Positions 10,101 through 19,758 of a stretch of 64,000 bases of DNA are shown here, piece after piece. Position numbers and translations under genes: made by a program. Below the pieces are notes generated by a model. It did not search any database and was not told where the DNA came from. It saw only the letters and a list, made by a program, of their open reading frames with translations. The number at the start of each line of letters is the position of its first letter. Positions within the stretch are counted from its first letter, which is position 1. Origin of the DNA: Edaphochlamys debaryana (taxonomy: Eukaryota > Chlorophyta > Chlorophyceae > Chlamydomonadales); contig JAEHOE010000070.1 of NCBI GenBank assembly GCA_016858145.1, positions 1-64,000 on the forward strand, written 5' to 3'.

Positions 10101-12105
10101 TCCTCTGGACTGGAACAAACTTGGCAGGGCAATGAGGCCGGAGGTTTCCACGTCGCTGGTTTCCGCGTCTTGGCGGGCGCAGATGTTTTCTTCATTGCAG
10201 GTACAGACCGCTCTACAAAGGAGTGGACAATCGATAAGTGTGAGAATTGTCAACAGGGTGCAAATGGGGCGCCCAATTCCGCACCTGAACGTCGTAGTTG
10301 CTCCTTCCTCATCTCTGCTTGATCAGTTAATACAGACTTGAACTTCCCGGGCGGCCGACCACGTCCTCGTGCGGTGGCGCGAGCGAACCGGCCACCACCA
10401 CCACTGCTTCGACCCCGACCTCGACCGCGGCCTCGACCGCGGCCTCGACCGCGACCACGACCACTGCCACGGCCATGGCTTCCACCTTCCTCTGCGCAAG
10501 CCTCCTCCAAAAGAGCTGCCATGGACGAAGGCTTCGGCTCCATGTCATGGATTGGGGCCACCTCAATGGACTCACTAGAGCACATCTCCTCGTCCGAGAG
10601 ATCGCCTGCAGACGAATCGCTGCTTCCCTCAATGCTGGTACCGTCGGTGCTCACACCGTACTCCAACGACGACTCTGCGGGAGAGGTCTCCGCCGACGCC
10701 TCCTCTGCCGAGGTGTGTGCTGACATCGTCTCCGATGCCTGGTCGGTCGGTCGGTCGTCGTCGGACGACTGGTCCAAGACGTCCGAGGTGACTTCGTCAT
10801 CGTCGTCGTCCGAGGTCGAGGTGTCATCGTCGTCGTCCAAGGTGTCGTCGTCGTCGCCTGAGGTGTCGTGGTCGTCGCCTGAGGTGACGTGGTCGTCGTT
10901 GTCCAAAGCGCCCGCTATGTTGGCCCCGTTGTCGCAGATTTCGTCCAGCTCCTGGAGCCCCTCGTAGCGGTTGACAGTCGTTGTCGGGTGGACCCTTACG
11001 ACCTTGGACGAAACCGCCAGACGCGACGATCGATGGTGACGCGGTTCCTGCCACCCATCCTCAGCAGCTCCACACGCACCCGCATCCGCACGCGGGCATG
11101 CCGAATGAGGTGGAGGCATCCCGTGAACCGTTGTCATGGGGTGACTGCTGCATCCGTTACCACCACCTTGGTTCATGCCGCGAAGGGTGGCCGCACGACG
11201 GTCCACCACACGCCCAGCTCCCACAGGCTGTGGGGTGACCGGGCCTGCAAAAGCCGTTGCCGCTGAAACAACTGTCTCCTGGACCGCGACACTTGACCTC
11301 TGCGACGTGTGTCGCTGGACCGGCACCACCCTCGGCATTGACGACATGGCCGACCGCAGCAGTGTCATCCGCGGATCACCTGCACAGGCATTACTTCCCT
11401 AAAGTTCATATACCAGTCAAGCACAAACTCCGTTCCCACAAACTTAGTCGTAGCAAATCTACGTTGGTACGCACCGCGGTAGGCGTCCAAGACGGCGTCG
11501 ACAGCCGGCCCAAGCACAGCAGGCACTGCCAGCTCTTTGAGGTCGGCTGCACCAACTCTGACCAGCCCGCCAAAGTGCTCCGGAGTGTCGACGAGGCCCT
11601 TGTAATGGCCGTGGTTGTTCTTGCCAGAGTTCTTGTACAGCACGGATACCACGGGGCCGGCCTTCCCCGAAGACACAGCTGCCACGCAAGTGTACTCCGC
11701 AGCCTGGCCAACGCGCTGCCAGGTGAGGATGGACACACCCAGCAGCGCTGACACGAGTTGTAGTTCTAGGTACGTGAGCCACGAACAGGGATCACCAATC
11801 CACGCGCTGTATGACGACGCCGAGCGCAGGTAGGGAACCGCCGACGTCCGCGGGCCAGCCGCCACAGCCTGGATTGCGGTCCCCGTGATGTGAGCAGAGT
11901 CCGGGTCCACGCAGAAGCTCCAGAGCCACGAAAAGAACACATCGCGACGTGACCCGAGCACCATCAGCAATTCACGGACGAATGCCACAGCCGCGAAACG
12001 CTCCTCATCGGTCGCAGCGGCGAGAACCGCGTGTAAACTGCATGATCCATCCTTTGGTGTCTCAAGCTCGATGGCAAACGACTGAGGGACCTGAGCACCG
12101 GCCAT
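7151..12105 (-). CDS. Helitron polyprotein, N-terminal 13 exons (OTU - acidic/RG - PHD - chromodomain)
   Basis: A hand-built model with exons 12105-11380, 11278-10285, 10212-9960, 9925-9906, 9832-9548, 9453-9247, 9124-9039, 8978-8931, 8853-8704, 8659-7939, 7876-7835, 7718-7479 and 7410-7151. All introns are GT-AG and every junction keeps phase, giving 1343 codons before an in-frame TGA at 7151-7153. The order is OTU cysteine protease (residues 1 to about 200), acidic Ser/Asp tract and RG tract, PHD finger, helical region, chromodomain, basic Arg/Lys/Glu-rich helix (exon 9), a CxxC pair (exon 10: CAVC), a second CxxC (exon 12: CDVC) and a region resembling the segment just before Helitron Rep domains. 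The same frame continues past the TGA into Rep. The first ATG at 12105 has no in-frame extension that I trust. Exon 2's acceptor could instead be one of two nearby in-phase AGs. Confidence 0.75.
9247..9453 (-). other. Chromodomain (exon 6)
   Basis: Residues read VDKIIAHR, then a basic loop GRRRMFYLVAWSGFS, then SWQPAANI and a C-terminal helix ALKEAYW. This is the chromodomain pattern (VEKIL, YLVKWKGY, SWEPEENL) with the aromatic cage positions Trp, Tyr and Trp present. Chromodomains bind methyl-lysine on histone H3 and are used by chromoviruses to target integration. Position upstream of a Rep domain is unusual. The exon is entered and left in phase 1, consistent with a cassette. Confidence 0.8.
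9960..10212 (-). other. PHD zinc finger (exon 3)
   Basis: The exon encodes a complete C4HC3 PHD finger: CQVC, then CDRC, HTYC and finally CPNC, with the conserved Trp two residues before the last Cys pair (GEWLC). PHD fingers read histone H3 tails, methylated or unmodified at Lys4. The Helitron frame enters this exon in phase 1 through a 72-base intron and leaves in phase 2 to a 20-base micro-exon (9906-9925). All eight zinc ligands are present. Confidence 0.85.
10285..11278 (-). other. Acidic Ser/Asp tract followed by RG-repeat and AT-hook-like segment (exon 2)
   Basis: This exon encodes about 330 residues of low complexity. A long stretch of Asp runs mixed with Ser and Thr (about 10790-10920) is followed by a Ser/Glu-rich region and then by ten or so RG dipeptides (10390-10480) ending in GRGRPPGK, which resembles an AT-hook. 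The exon ends with one extra base and joins the PHD exon in phase. A polyanion next to an RG box is typical of nucleic-acid or histone-interacting linkers; here that is inference. Underlying DNA repeats (GTCGTC and CGACCG runs) make the tract prone to slippage. Confidence 0.65.
11380..12105 (-). other. OTU-family cysteine protease domain (exon 1)
   Basis: Residues 17-22 read PKDGSC, the OTU D-G-x-C box with nucleophile Cys22. Near residue 109 the sequence WLTYLELQLVSALLGVSI matches the central OTU helix and strand (usually W-G-x-x-x-E-L). The NNHGHY segment (His167) supplies the catalytic histidine before an aromatic. OTU enzymes cleave ubiquitin or ubiquitin-like conjugates. OTU domains have been reported in some animal and plant Helitrons, where they might process the polyprotein or remove ubiquitin from host factors; which applies here is unknown. 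All expected catalytic positions are present, so the domain looks intact. Confidence 0.8.
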
Positions 12106-13640
12106 TCTTCAAGGCGGATACAGCAAAGCTTCAAACCGCTGAGTTCTGAACTGCAATAAGTATTGCGTATGTGTATTAACTACACCGGACGCCACTTCGT
12201 ATGTGCCAATACAGTGAGCCGCCATCCCCAAAAGACCACATCTCGACCATTCTCAGACGGAGCCCGTATACACTTGGGAATCTACCAAACCGCTAAAGGC
12301 TTGTGTCGTGAGTGCCTGGCACAAAGCGGAAGCTGGGACAACAACTCAAAACTCACACCGCAGCAGGGGGGGTCCAAACACCCCAGACCAACGACCGTTT
12401 TCTCACGCAGCCCCTTTATAGTGAATGGACAACCATACCGCTATAGACCTCAGTTCCTGAATCGCTGGCAATGTGCGAAGGCTGGTGCAGGGGCTGGCTG
12501 CTCCGGCCACCGCTGCGGGAGGTGGAAACATAACCATGGGCATCCGAGTCGCCATCCACTGTGTTCCCTGGGCATCCGAGTCGTCAACCGATAGAATCAG
12601 CCAGTCGACGACTTGGACGAATCGACCTGAGGAATCACTCATGGTCAGCCCTACTGATGTCAGGGACAGCTCCGACCAAGATTTCCCAATTCCTTACATG
12701 TGGCTTTCTTCGGGGTCACACTACACCAACTCGCAACCACAGATGCCTTGCCCCTCCGGTGTCTCAAGTACATGAGCTCTTGCCAGCGATGAGGTCTATA
12801 ATCTTGATACTAGCTACGCAACGGGCGAACCCGTGCGTGCCCCACTTCGGGGTTAAGGGGGCGGGGCAGAATCAACGCCCCCCCACCGGCCACTTCCTTG
12901 GCCGCACCCGCGATGAGGTCCACATTCCATTCAACGCCACTTCCACAGGATACCCGGCAGCAAACCCATCAACCGCGATGGGTCGTGGTCACCGGGCATA
13001 CCGGTTGCGACGAGGCGGTCTAGGAGCAAGGCTCCACCAGCCACTAGGACGCCTAGCAGGCGCTGGGGGGACCTCTTCTGAGCGGGCATCCAGATCAGAC
13101 TCAGAGTCACCCCCTGACGCTAGCGGTGGGAGGGAATACGCCGGGAGTAGAGGGCTCCAGAACGGAGGTGGTGGCTCGTAATTCTTCATTGAAACGTCGG
13201 TGCAGGAGTGCCTACAACATGCAGGAGGGGTACAGGACGTGAAGTACATGGGATCGACAGAGGTCGCGACAACGCGACCTGGGTTACGCGTTTCACAACG
13301 CACGGCAGGGACACCACCGCACCTTGTCATGTTACTTCCGCTGGCCAAATGTTATATCGGGTTGCGGCGCCGCCTCCAACACAGCGCTCCAACGCGGGGC
13401 TGCGACCACGCCGACTTCGGGTGCGGCCCGCTCCTGAACTTGTCTATGCGACGCAGATTGTCGACATTGGTCGACTGTGTGTATGGTTGCCAGCATTATA
13501 AACAGCGCAGCATCGAAACTGGCAGGTACAATACAGCGCGCCCAAGTACGACAGTCGGCGCCACATGTCGCTGGGCCGCCACATCCCGACCATCCCGAAC
13601 GAAGACCGCGCATAAGACAGCATACATGCTCAGCAGAGCC
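12106..13640. other. No gene seen
   Basis: Upstream side of the Helitron coding region; its 5' end (TC) should be here but I could not identify it. Short open frames on both strands have no recognisable domains. A minus-strand Pro/Arg-rich frame starting near 13188 was considered and not accepted. Confidence 0.5.
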
Positions 13641-14620
13641 GTGGGGTGGGACTGGTTTTGAGGAGAAGGAAACCCAATTTTAGCGCGGCGGACCGTCGTG
13701 CAAGTGAGCGACGCAACCTGGCGACGCAGCAGGTAAAAACGACCCCGTGCACTCCAAATGCGGCCACCACCGACGTGCCTCAATCAATCACGACTCCCAC
13801 AAACCCCCCGCACCCATGTATGTGTTTCGCGCGGCGATTGAAGGACACTCCCAAATCGCGTCGGTGGACACTAACAAACGTCCGCAACCGCGAGGACGCC
13901 CTGTAAGGACTCATGTCGCCCATGTTGGACTCATTGTCCAACGCATGACTGTGGGACTGGGTAAGAGGGGACAGGGGACACAACTTCCGTCGGTCCCCCG
14001 GTCGGTCACTAACCAACCATTTCAACAAGTTGGACCGACCTGCATATGAGCGACGCAAACTAGTAACCGCCCCGATGCTGGAGCCCATGCTGGACTGGGT
14101 GAGAGGGGGGTGACAGGCACCGCGGTCACTGGGCCGACCATTTCAACAAGTTGGACCGACCTGCATATGAGCGACGCAAACTAGTAACCCCCCGATGCTG
14201 CTCAGGGACAGACTGTGGGACTGGGTAAGACGGGAAAGGAGACACAACTTTGGAGTGTCGGACCGACGTGCTATGAGGGCACGAACGCTGGGGACGCGTA
14301 CGGCCCCGTGCAATGCAAACGAGGCCACCACCGACGTGGATCCGCCAAACATGACTCCCAATGCCCCCCCCCCCAACGCATGACTGTAGGACTGGGTAAG
14401 AGGTGACAGGGCCGAAAATTTCAACAAGTCCGACCGTCGTGCATGTGGGCGACGAAAGCTGGAGCCGGTGGTCGTCGAAACGGCCCCATGCATTCCAAAC
14501 GCGGCCCCCACCGACTTGCCCCAGCCGAGCACGCCTCCCACTGCCCCCTCCAACGCATGTATGTGCATCGCGCGGCGAAAGAAGCGACTCCCAAATCCCG
14601 GCGGCGGCCAGTATAAAGCG
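13640..14620. repeat. Degenerate direct repeats, 120-300 bp spacing
   Basis: At least five diverged copies share a core GGACTGGGTAAGAGGGGACA (near 13645, 13950, 14090, 14212 and 14385), followed by a GGACCGACSTGCATATGAGCG-like block (near 13688, 14035, 14155, 14260 and 14430) and a GCGGCCACCACCGACGTG-like block. The two copies around 14018-14070 and 14137-14190 are nearly identical over about 50 bases. Spacing is irregular, unlike a clean satellite. Open frames across it are chance. It may be a subterminal region of a transposon. Confidence 0.7.
14612..14617 (+). promoter_or_regulatory. Possible TATA box at the end of the repeat cluster
   Basis: TATAAA occurs directly after the last repeat block in otherwise GC-rich DNA. 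No coding region follows within 500 bases, so a promoter role is only possible, for example for a non-coding transcript or an element remnant. Confidence 0.2.
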
Positions 14621-15179
14621 TCCCCCGCCGCGAGGACGCCTTCTTCGCTCTTAATCGTATTTTTCGCCCATATAACTTTCGTTCCTGCCCACCCTTCGCA
14701 ACTCGCGTACATTGAATGCCGACCGCCGAGTAAACGCGCAGACCCCACGGTCAAGCCTCGATTTTACAACGGCTATTCATGCACAATACATTGGGCTGCT
14801 CGGGAAAATAGCAAAAGCAACTTTCGCCTGGGCGCGGACGGATGACGGTGGGTGCCGGGGGGTAACTGGCCTGGGAGGCGGGGGGGCCCGTAGCTTGGCA
14901 ATGCAGACCAAGTGTGTCTCGGCAGGAAGGGCAAGGTGGGAGGGCTTTCCAGGCATATCACTAGTGCGCCAGAGGGGGAGTGGAGGGGGCGGAAGGGTGG
15001 AGTACGAGAGAGGGCATGCTGTCTCTTGAAGCCCCATGCACCGTCACTAGCGTCAGGGCGCATCTGTGGGTGTCCCCGGGTGAGGCGATGGCTTGGGCTG
15101 CGCAGCAGGATTGCCCATTTGAGCGGACTGCAATGCGTCCAGGTCCACCCGAGTCCTTTGTGGTGAACGCCCATGCCCC

Positions 15180-18100
15180 CCCGGCGGCTGGGGGGGGTGA
15201 GCGGGAGGGGCGGAAGGGCTCGGAGGACAAGGACGCCCGGGAGGAATGCCGGCCTGCTTGCTGCACGCGGCCTGCGTTGGTGCGGACTCACGCTTACAGG
15301 GGAGGGCCTGCTGTGGCTTGAGGACCCGACACATCTCCTCGGCCGTCCTTGCGGCACAGCTGTAGGTGTAGGGTTCAGCGGGGAACGGCTGGGGGGGGAG
15401 GGGGAACAAAGGGGGCAGGAGGACTGGGAGGACTGGGACGACCCCTGCAAGTTGGACGGGGAGGGGCGTGACGGCTGGGAGGGCCGGCGGGGGGAGGGGA
15501 GGTAAAGGCGTGGGGCAGGGAGGACTGGGTAGCGAGCGAGGAGGCCCCAGGCCGGTACGAACCCCCCCGTCATGCCGTACACACGGCGCTGCGCGTCGTC
15601 CCCCTTTCCCCAACTAGCCCTACCTTAGGCCCCCGGCCCTTCCTGCCCCCTCTGCCCGCACCTACAGCGCTAGTCAGCTCCGCGCAAGTGCAGCAGCGCG
15701 CTGGAGGTAGAACGCATAAACCACCTGCGCGGCCGGCCTCGTCTGTGGCAAGAAGGCACGGGGAAAGGGGCAAGGGGGGCCGGCGGAGGTGTGACCCTCG
15801 AAGGGAGAAGCGGGGCCCTGGTCTGGGGACGGCCCGGGGGGAGCGGGAGCGACGGGAGCCGGGAGGGCCGAGTGGGGTGTGAGGGCTGGGGAGACCAGGG
15901 TGGCGGTAGGTGAAGTGTGGAGCGTGAAGGAAGGTTTGGCGGCTGGGGGGGGGGGGAGCGGGAGGGGCGGACGGGCTCGGAGGATATGGACGCCCGGGAG
16001 GAATGCCGGCCTGCTTGCTTCACACGGCCTGCGCTGGTGCGGACTCACGCTTACAGGGGAGGGCCTGCGGTGGCGTGCGGCCCCGACACATCTCCTCGGC
16101 CGTCCTTGCGGCTCAACTGTAGGTGTAGTGTTCAGCGGGGAACGGCTGGGGGGGGAGGGGGAACAAAGGGGGCAGGAGGACTGGGAGGACTGGGACGACC
16201 CCTGCAAGCTGGACGGGGAGGGGCGTGACGGCTGGGAGGGCCGGCGGGGGGAGGGGAGGTAAAGGCGTGGGGCAGGGAGGACTGGGTAGCGAGCGAGGAG
16301 GCCCCAGGCCGGTACGAACCCCCCCGTCATGCCGTATACACGGCGCTGCGCGTGGTCCCCCTTTCCCCAACTAGCCCTACCTTAGGCCCCCAGCCCTTCC
16401 CTGCCCCCTCGGCCCGCACCTACAGCGCTAGTCAGCTCCGCGCAGGTGCAGCAGCGCGCTGGAGGTAGAACGCATAAACCACCTGCGCGGCCGGCCTGAT
16501 CTGTGGCAAGAAGGGCACGGGGAAGGGGGCAAGGGGGGCCGGCGGAGGTGTGACTCTCGAAGGGAGAAGCGGGGCCCTGGTCTGGGGTCGGCCCGGGGGG
16601 AGCGGGAGCGACGGGAGCCGGGAGGGCCGAGTGGGGTGTGAGGGCTGGGGAGACCAGGGTGGCGGTAGGTGAAGTGCGGAGCGTGAAGGAAGGATTGGCG
16701 GCTGGGGGGGAGCGGGAGGGGCGGAAGGACTCGGAGGATGTGGACGCCCGGGAGGAATGCCGGCCTGCTTGCTGCACGCGGCCTGCGTTGGTGCGGACTC
16801 ACGCTTACAGGGGAGGGCCTGCTGTGGCGTGCGGCCCCGGCACATCTCCTCGGCCGTCCTTGCGGCACAGCCGTAGGTGTAGTGTTCAGCGGGGAACGGC
16901 TGGGGGGGGAGGGGGGAGTGGGAACAACGGGGCAGGAGGACTGGGAGGACTGGGACGACCCCTGCAAGTTGGACGGGGAGGGGCGTGACGGCTGGGAGGG
17001 CCGGCGGGGGGAGGGGAGGTAAAGGCGCGGGGCAGGGAGGACTGGGTAGCGAGCGAGGAGGCCCCAGGCCGGTACGAACCCCCCCGTCATGCCGTACACA
17101 CGGCGCTGCGCGTGGTCCCCCTTTCCCCAACTAGCCCTACCTTAGGCCCCCGGCCCTTCCCTGCCCCCTCTGCCCGCACCTACAGCGCTAGTCAGCTCCG
17201 CGCAAGTGCAGCAGCGCGCTGGAGGTAGAACGCATAAACCACCTGCGTGGCCGGCCTCGTCTGTGGCAAAAAGGGCACGGGGAAGGGGGCAAGGGAGGCC
17301 GGCGGAGGTGTGACTCTCGAAGGGAGAAGCGGGGCCCTGGCCTGGGGACGGCCCGGGGGGAGCGGGAGCGACGGGATCCGGGAGGGCCGAGTGGGGTGCG
17401 AGGGCTGGGGAGACCAGGGTGGCGGTAGGTGAAGTGTGGAGCGTGAAGGAAGGTTTGGCGGCTGGGGGGGAGCGGGAGGGGCGGAAGGGCTCGGAGGATA
17501 TGGACGCCCGGGAGGAATGCCGGCCTGCTTGCTGCACGCGGCCTGCGTTGGTGCGGACTCACGCTTACAGGGGAGGGCCTGCTGTGGCTTGAGGACCCGA
17601 CACATCTCCTCGGCCGTCCTTGCGGCACAGCCGTAGGTGTAGTGTTCAGCGGGGAACGGCTGGGGGGGGAGGGGGAACAAAGGGGGCAGGAGGACTGGGA
17701 GGACTGGGACGACCCCTGCAAGCTGGACGGGGAGGGGCGTGACGGCTGGGAGGGCCGGCGGGGGGAGGGGAGGTAAAGGCGTGGGGCAGGGAGGACTGGG
17801 TAGCGAGCGAGGAGGCCCCAGGCCGGTACGAACCCCCCCGTCATGCCGTATACACGGCGCTGCGCGTGGTCCCCCTTTCCCCAACTAGCCCTACCTTAGG
17901 CCCCCAGCCCTTCCCTGCCCCCTCGGCCCGCACCTACAGCGCTAGTCAGCTCCGCGCAAGTGCAGCAGCGCGCTGGAGGTAGAACGCATCAACCACCTGC
18001 GCGGCCGGCCTGATCTGTGGCAAGAAGGGCACGGGGAAGGGGGCAAGGGGGGCCGGCGGAGGTGTGACTCTCGAAGGGAGAAGCGGGGCCCTGGTCTGGG

Positions 18101-19595
18101 GACGGCCCGGGGGGAGCGGGAGCGACGGGAGCCGGGAGGGCCGAGTGGGGTGTGAGGGCTGGGGAGACCAGGGTGGCGGTAGGTGAAGTGCGGAGCGTGA
18201 AGGAAGGATTGGCGGCTGGGGGGGAGCGGGAGGGGCGGAAGGGCTCGAACGACAAGGACGCCCGGGAGGAATGCCGGCCTGCTTGCTGCACGCGGCCTGC
18301 GTTGGTGCGGACTCACGCTTACAGGGGAGGGCCTGCTGTGGCTTGCGGCCCCGACACATCTCCTCGGCCGTCCTTGCGGCTCAGCTGTAGGTGTAGGGTT
18401 CAGCGGGGAACGGCTGGGGGGGGAGGGGGGAGTGGGAACAACGGGGCAGGAGGACTGGGAGGACTGGGACGACCCCTGCAAGCTGGACGGGGAGGGGCGT
18501 GACGGCTGGGAGGGCCGGGGGAGGTAAAGGCGTGGGGCAGGGAGGATTGGGTAGCGAGCGAGGAGGCCCCAGGCCGGTACGAACCCCCCCGTCATGCCGT
18601 ACACACGGCGCTGCGCGTGGTCCCCCTTTCCCCAACTAGCCCTACCTTAGGCCCCCAGCCCTTCCCTGCCCCCTCGGCCCGCACCTACAGCGCTAGTCAG
18701 CTCCGCGCAAGTGCAGCAGCGCGCTGGAGGTAGAACGCATAAACCACCTGCGCGGCCGGCCTGATCTGTGGCAAGAAGGGCACGGGGAAGGGGGGAAGGG
18801 GGGCCGGCGGAGGTGTGACTCTCGAAGGGAGAAGCGGGGCCCTGGTCTGGGGACGGCCCGGGGGGAGCGGGAGCGACGGGAGCCGGGAGGGCCGAGTGGG
18901 GTGTGAGGGCTGGGGAGACCAGGGTGGCGGTAGGTGAAGTGCGGAGCGTGAAGGAAGGTTTGGCGGCTGGGGGGGAGCGGGAGGGGCGGAAGGACTCGGA
19001 GGATGTGGACGCCCGGGAGGAATGCCGGCCTGCTTGCTTCACACGGCCTGCGCTGGTGCGGACTCACGCTTACAGGGGAGGGCCTGCGGTGGCGTGCGGC
19101 CCCGACACATCTCCTCGGCCGTCCTTGCGGCTCAACTGTAGGTGTAGTGTTCAGCGGGGAACGGCTGGGGGGGGAGGGGGGAGGGGGAACAACGGGGCGG
19201 GAGGACTGGGAGGACTGGGACGACCCCTGCAAGCTGGACGGGGAGGGGCGTGACGGCTGGGAGGGCCGGGGGAGGTAAAGGCGCGGGGCAGGGAGGACTG
19301 GGTAGCGAGCGAGGAGGCCCCAGGCCGGTACGAACCCCCCCGTCATGCCGTACACACGGCGCTGCGCGTCGTCCCCCTTTCCCCAACTAGCCCTACCTTA
19401 GGCCCCCAGCCCTTCCCTGCCCCCTCGGCCCGCACCTACAGCGCTAGTCAGCTCCGCACAAGTGCAGCAGCGCGCTGGAGGTAGAACGCATCAACCACCT
19501 GTGCGGCCGGCCTGATCTGTGGCAAGAAGGGCACGGGGAAGGGGGGAAGGGGGGCCGGCGGAGGTGTGACTCTCGAAGGGAGAAGCGGGGCCGCA
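15180..19595. repeat. Tandem array of a 751-760 bp unit, about 5.8 copies
   Basis: The landmark TACCTTAGGC recurs at 15621, 16378, 17138, 17892, 18643 and 19394, giving periods of 757, 760, 754, 751 and 751. Copies differ by scattered substitutions and by short indels in G-runs. The array begins inside a unit near 15180, next to unrelated DNA, and stops abruptly at 19595. The plus strand is strongly G-rich and the minus strand has no stops for over 200 codons per unit in more than one frame; these Pro-rich frames look like a composition effect. Each unit contains splice-like pieces on the minus strand, so duplicated exons of a dead gene cannot be excluded. Confidence 0.9.
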
Positions 19596-19620
19596 CCCGA
19601 CCCGGGGTTTTCCCACTGCG
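19596..19620 (+). repeat. 25-bp motif shared with 27655-27679, copy 1
   Basis: A 25-base word containing GACCCGGGGTTTTCCCACTG sits exactly where the last satellite unit breaks off, about 140 bases before the start codon of the PQQ gene. The identical word recurs at 27655. It is probably part of a dispersed repeat or element end. Confidence 0.7.
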
Positions 19621-19758
19621 CAGATGGGCGCACCATGAAGGCAGCTGCTTTCTTTGGTGCGAAGTTACAACTTAATTGCATACCCATGATGCTCCCATAC
19701 AGCAGTCAGGACGCGACTCTGGGTGGCCTTGAGCTGGACTGCTTAGACTGCTGCCGAC

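Larger units (their letters stand above)
1405..12105 (-). mobile_element. Helitron-type rolling-circle transposon, degenerate autonomous copy
   Basis: The coding content, read on the minus strand from 12105 down to 1405, is that of an autonomous Helitron: an HUH replication initiator (HLH motif near 5842-5850, two-tyrosine YxxKY motif at 5110-5124) followed by a PIF1/RecD-like helicase (DE box near 3070, GDxxQ motif, C-terminal TDYxxQG and YVLLTR motifs). This is the RepHel architecture known for Helitrons; rolling-circle transposition by strand nicking and 5'-phosphotyrosine transfer is established for the family. Fused upstream in the same spliced frame are an OTU protease domain, a PHD finger and a chromodomain. 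The element is less GC-rich than the host genes. Termini were not found, so the coordinates cover only the coding part. Stops and frame changes in the Rep/helicase half suggest a non-autonomous relic, although unrecognised short introns could explain some of them. Confidence 0.85.

Noticed and set aside
12989..13188. Minus-strand Pro/Arg-rich frame as an extra 5' exon of the Helitron
   Set aside because: No splice site in phase with the OTU exon and no similarity that I recognise.
14773..19386. Many 200-270 codon Pro-rich frames on the minus strand as genes
   Set aside because: They repeat with the 755-bp unit, are open in more than one frame and reflect G-rich composition.
15180..19595. CRISPR-like array
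   Set aside because: The unit is about 755 bases without short repeat-spacer structure, and the DNA is eukaryotic nuclear.
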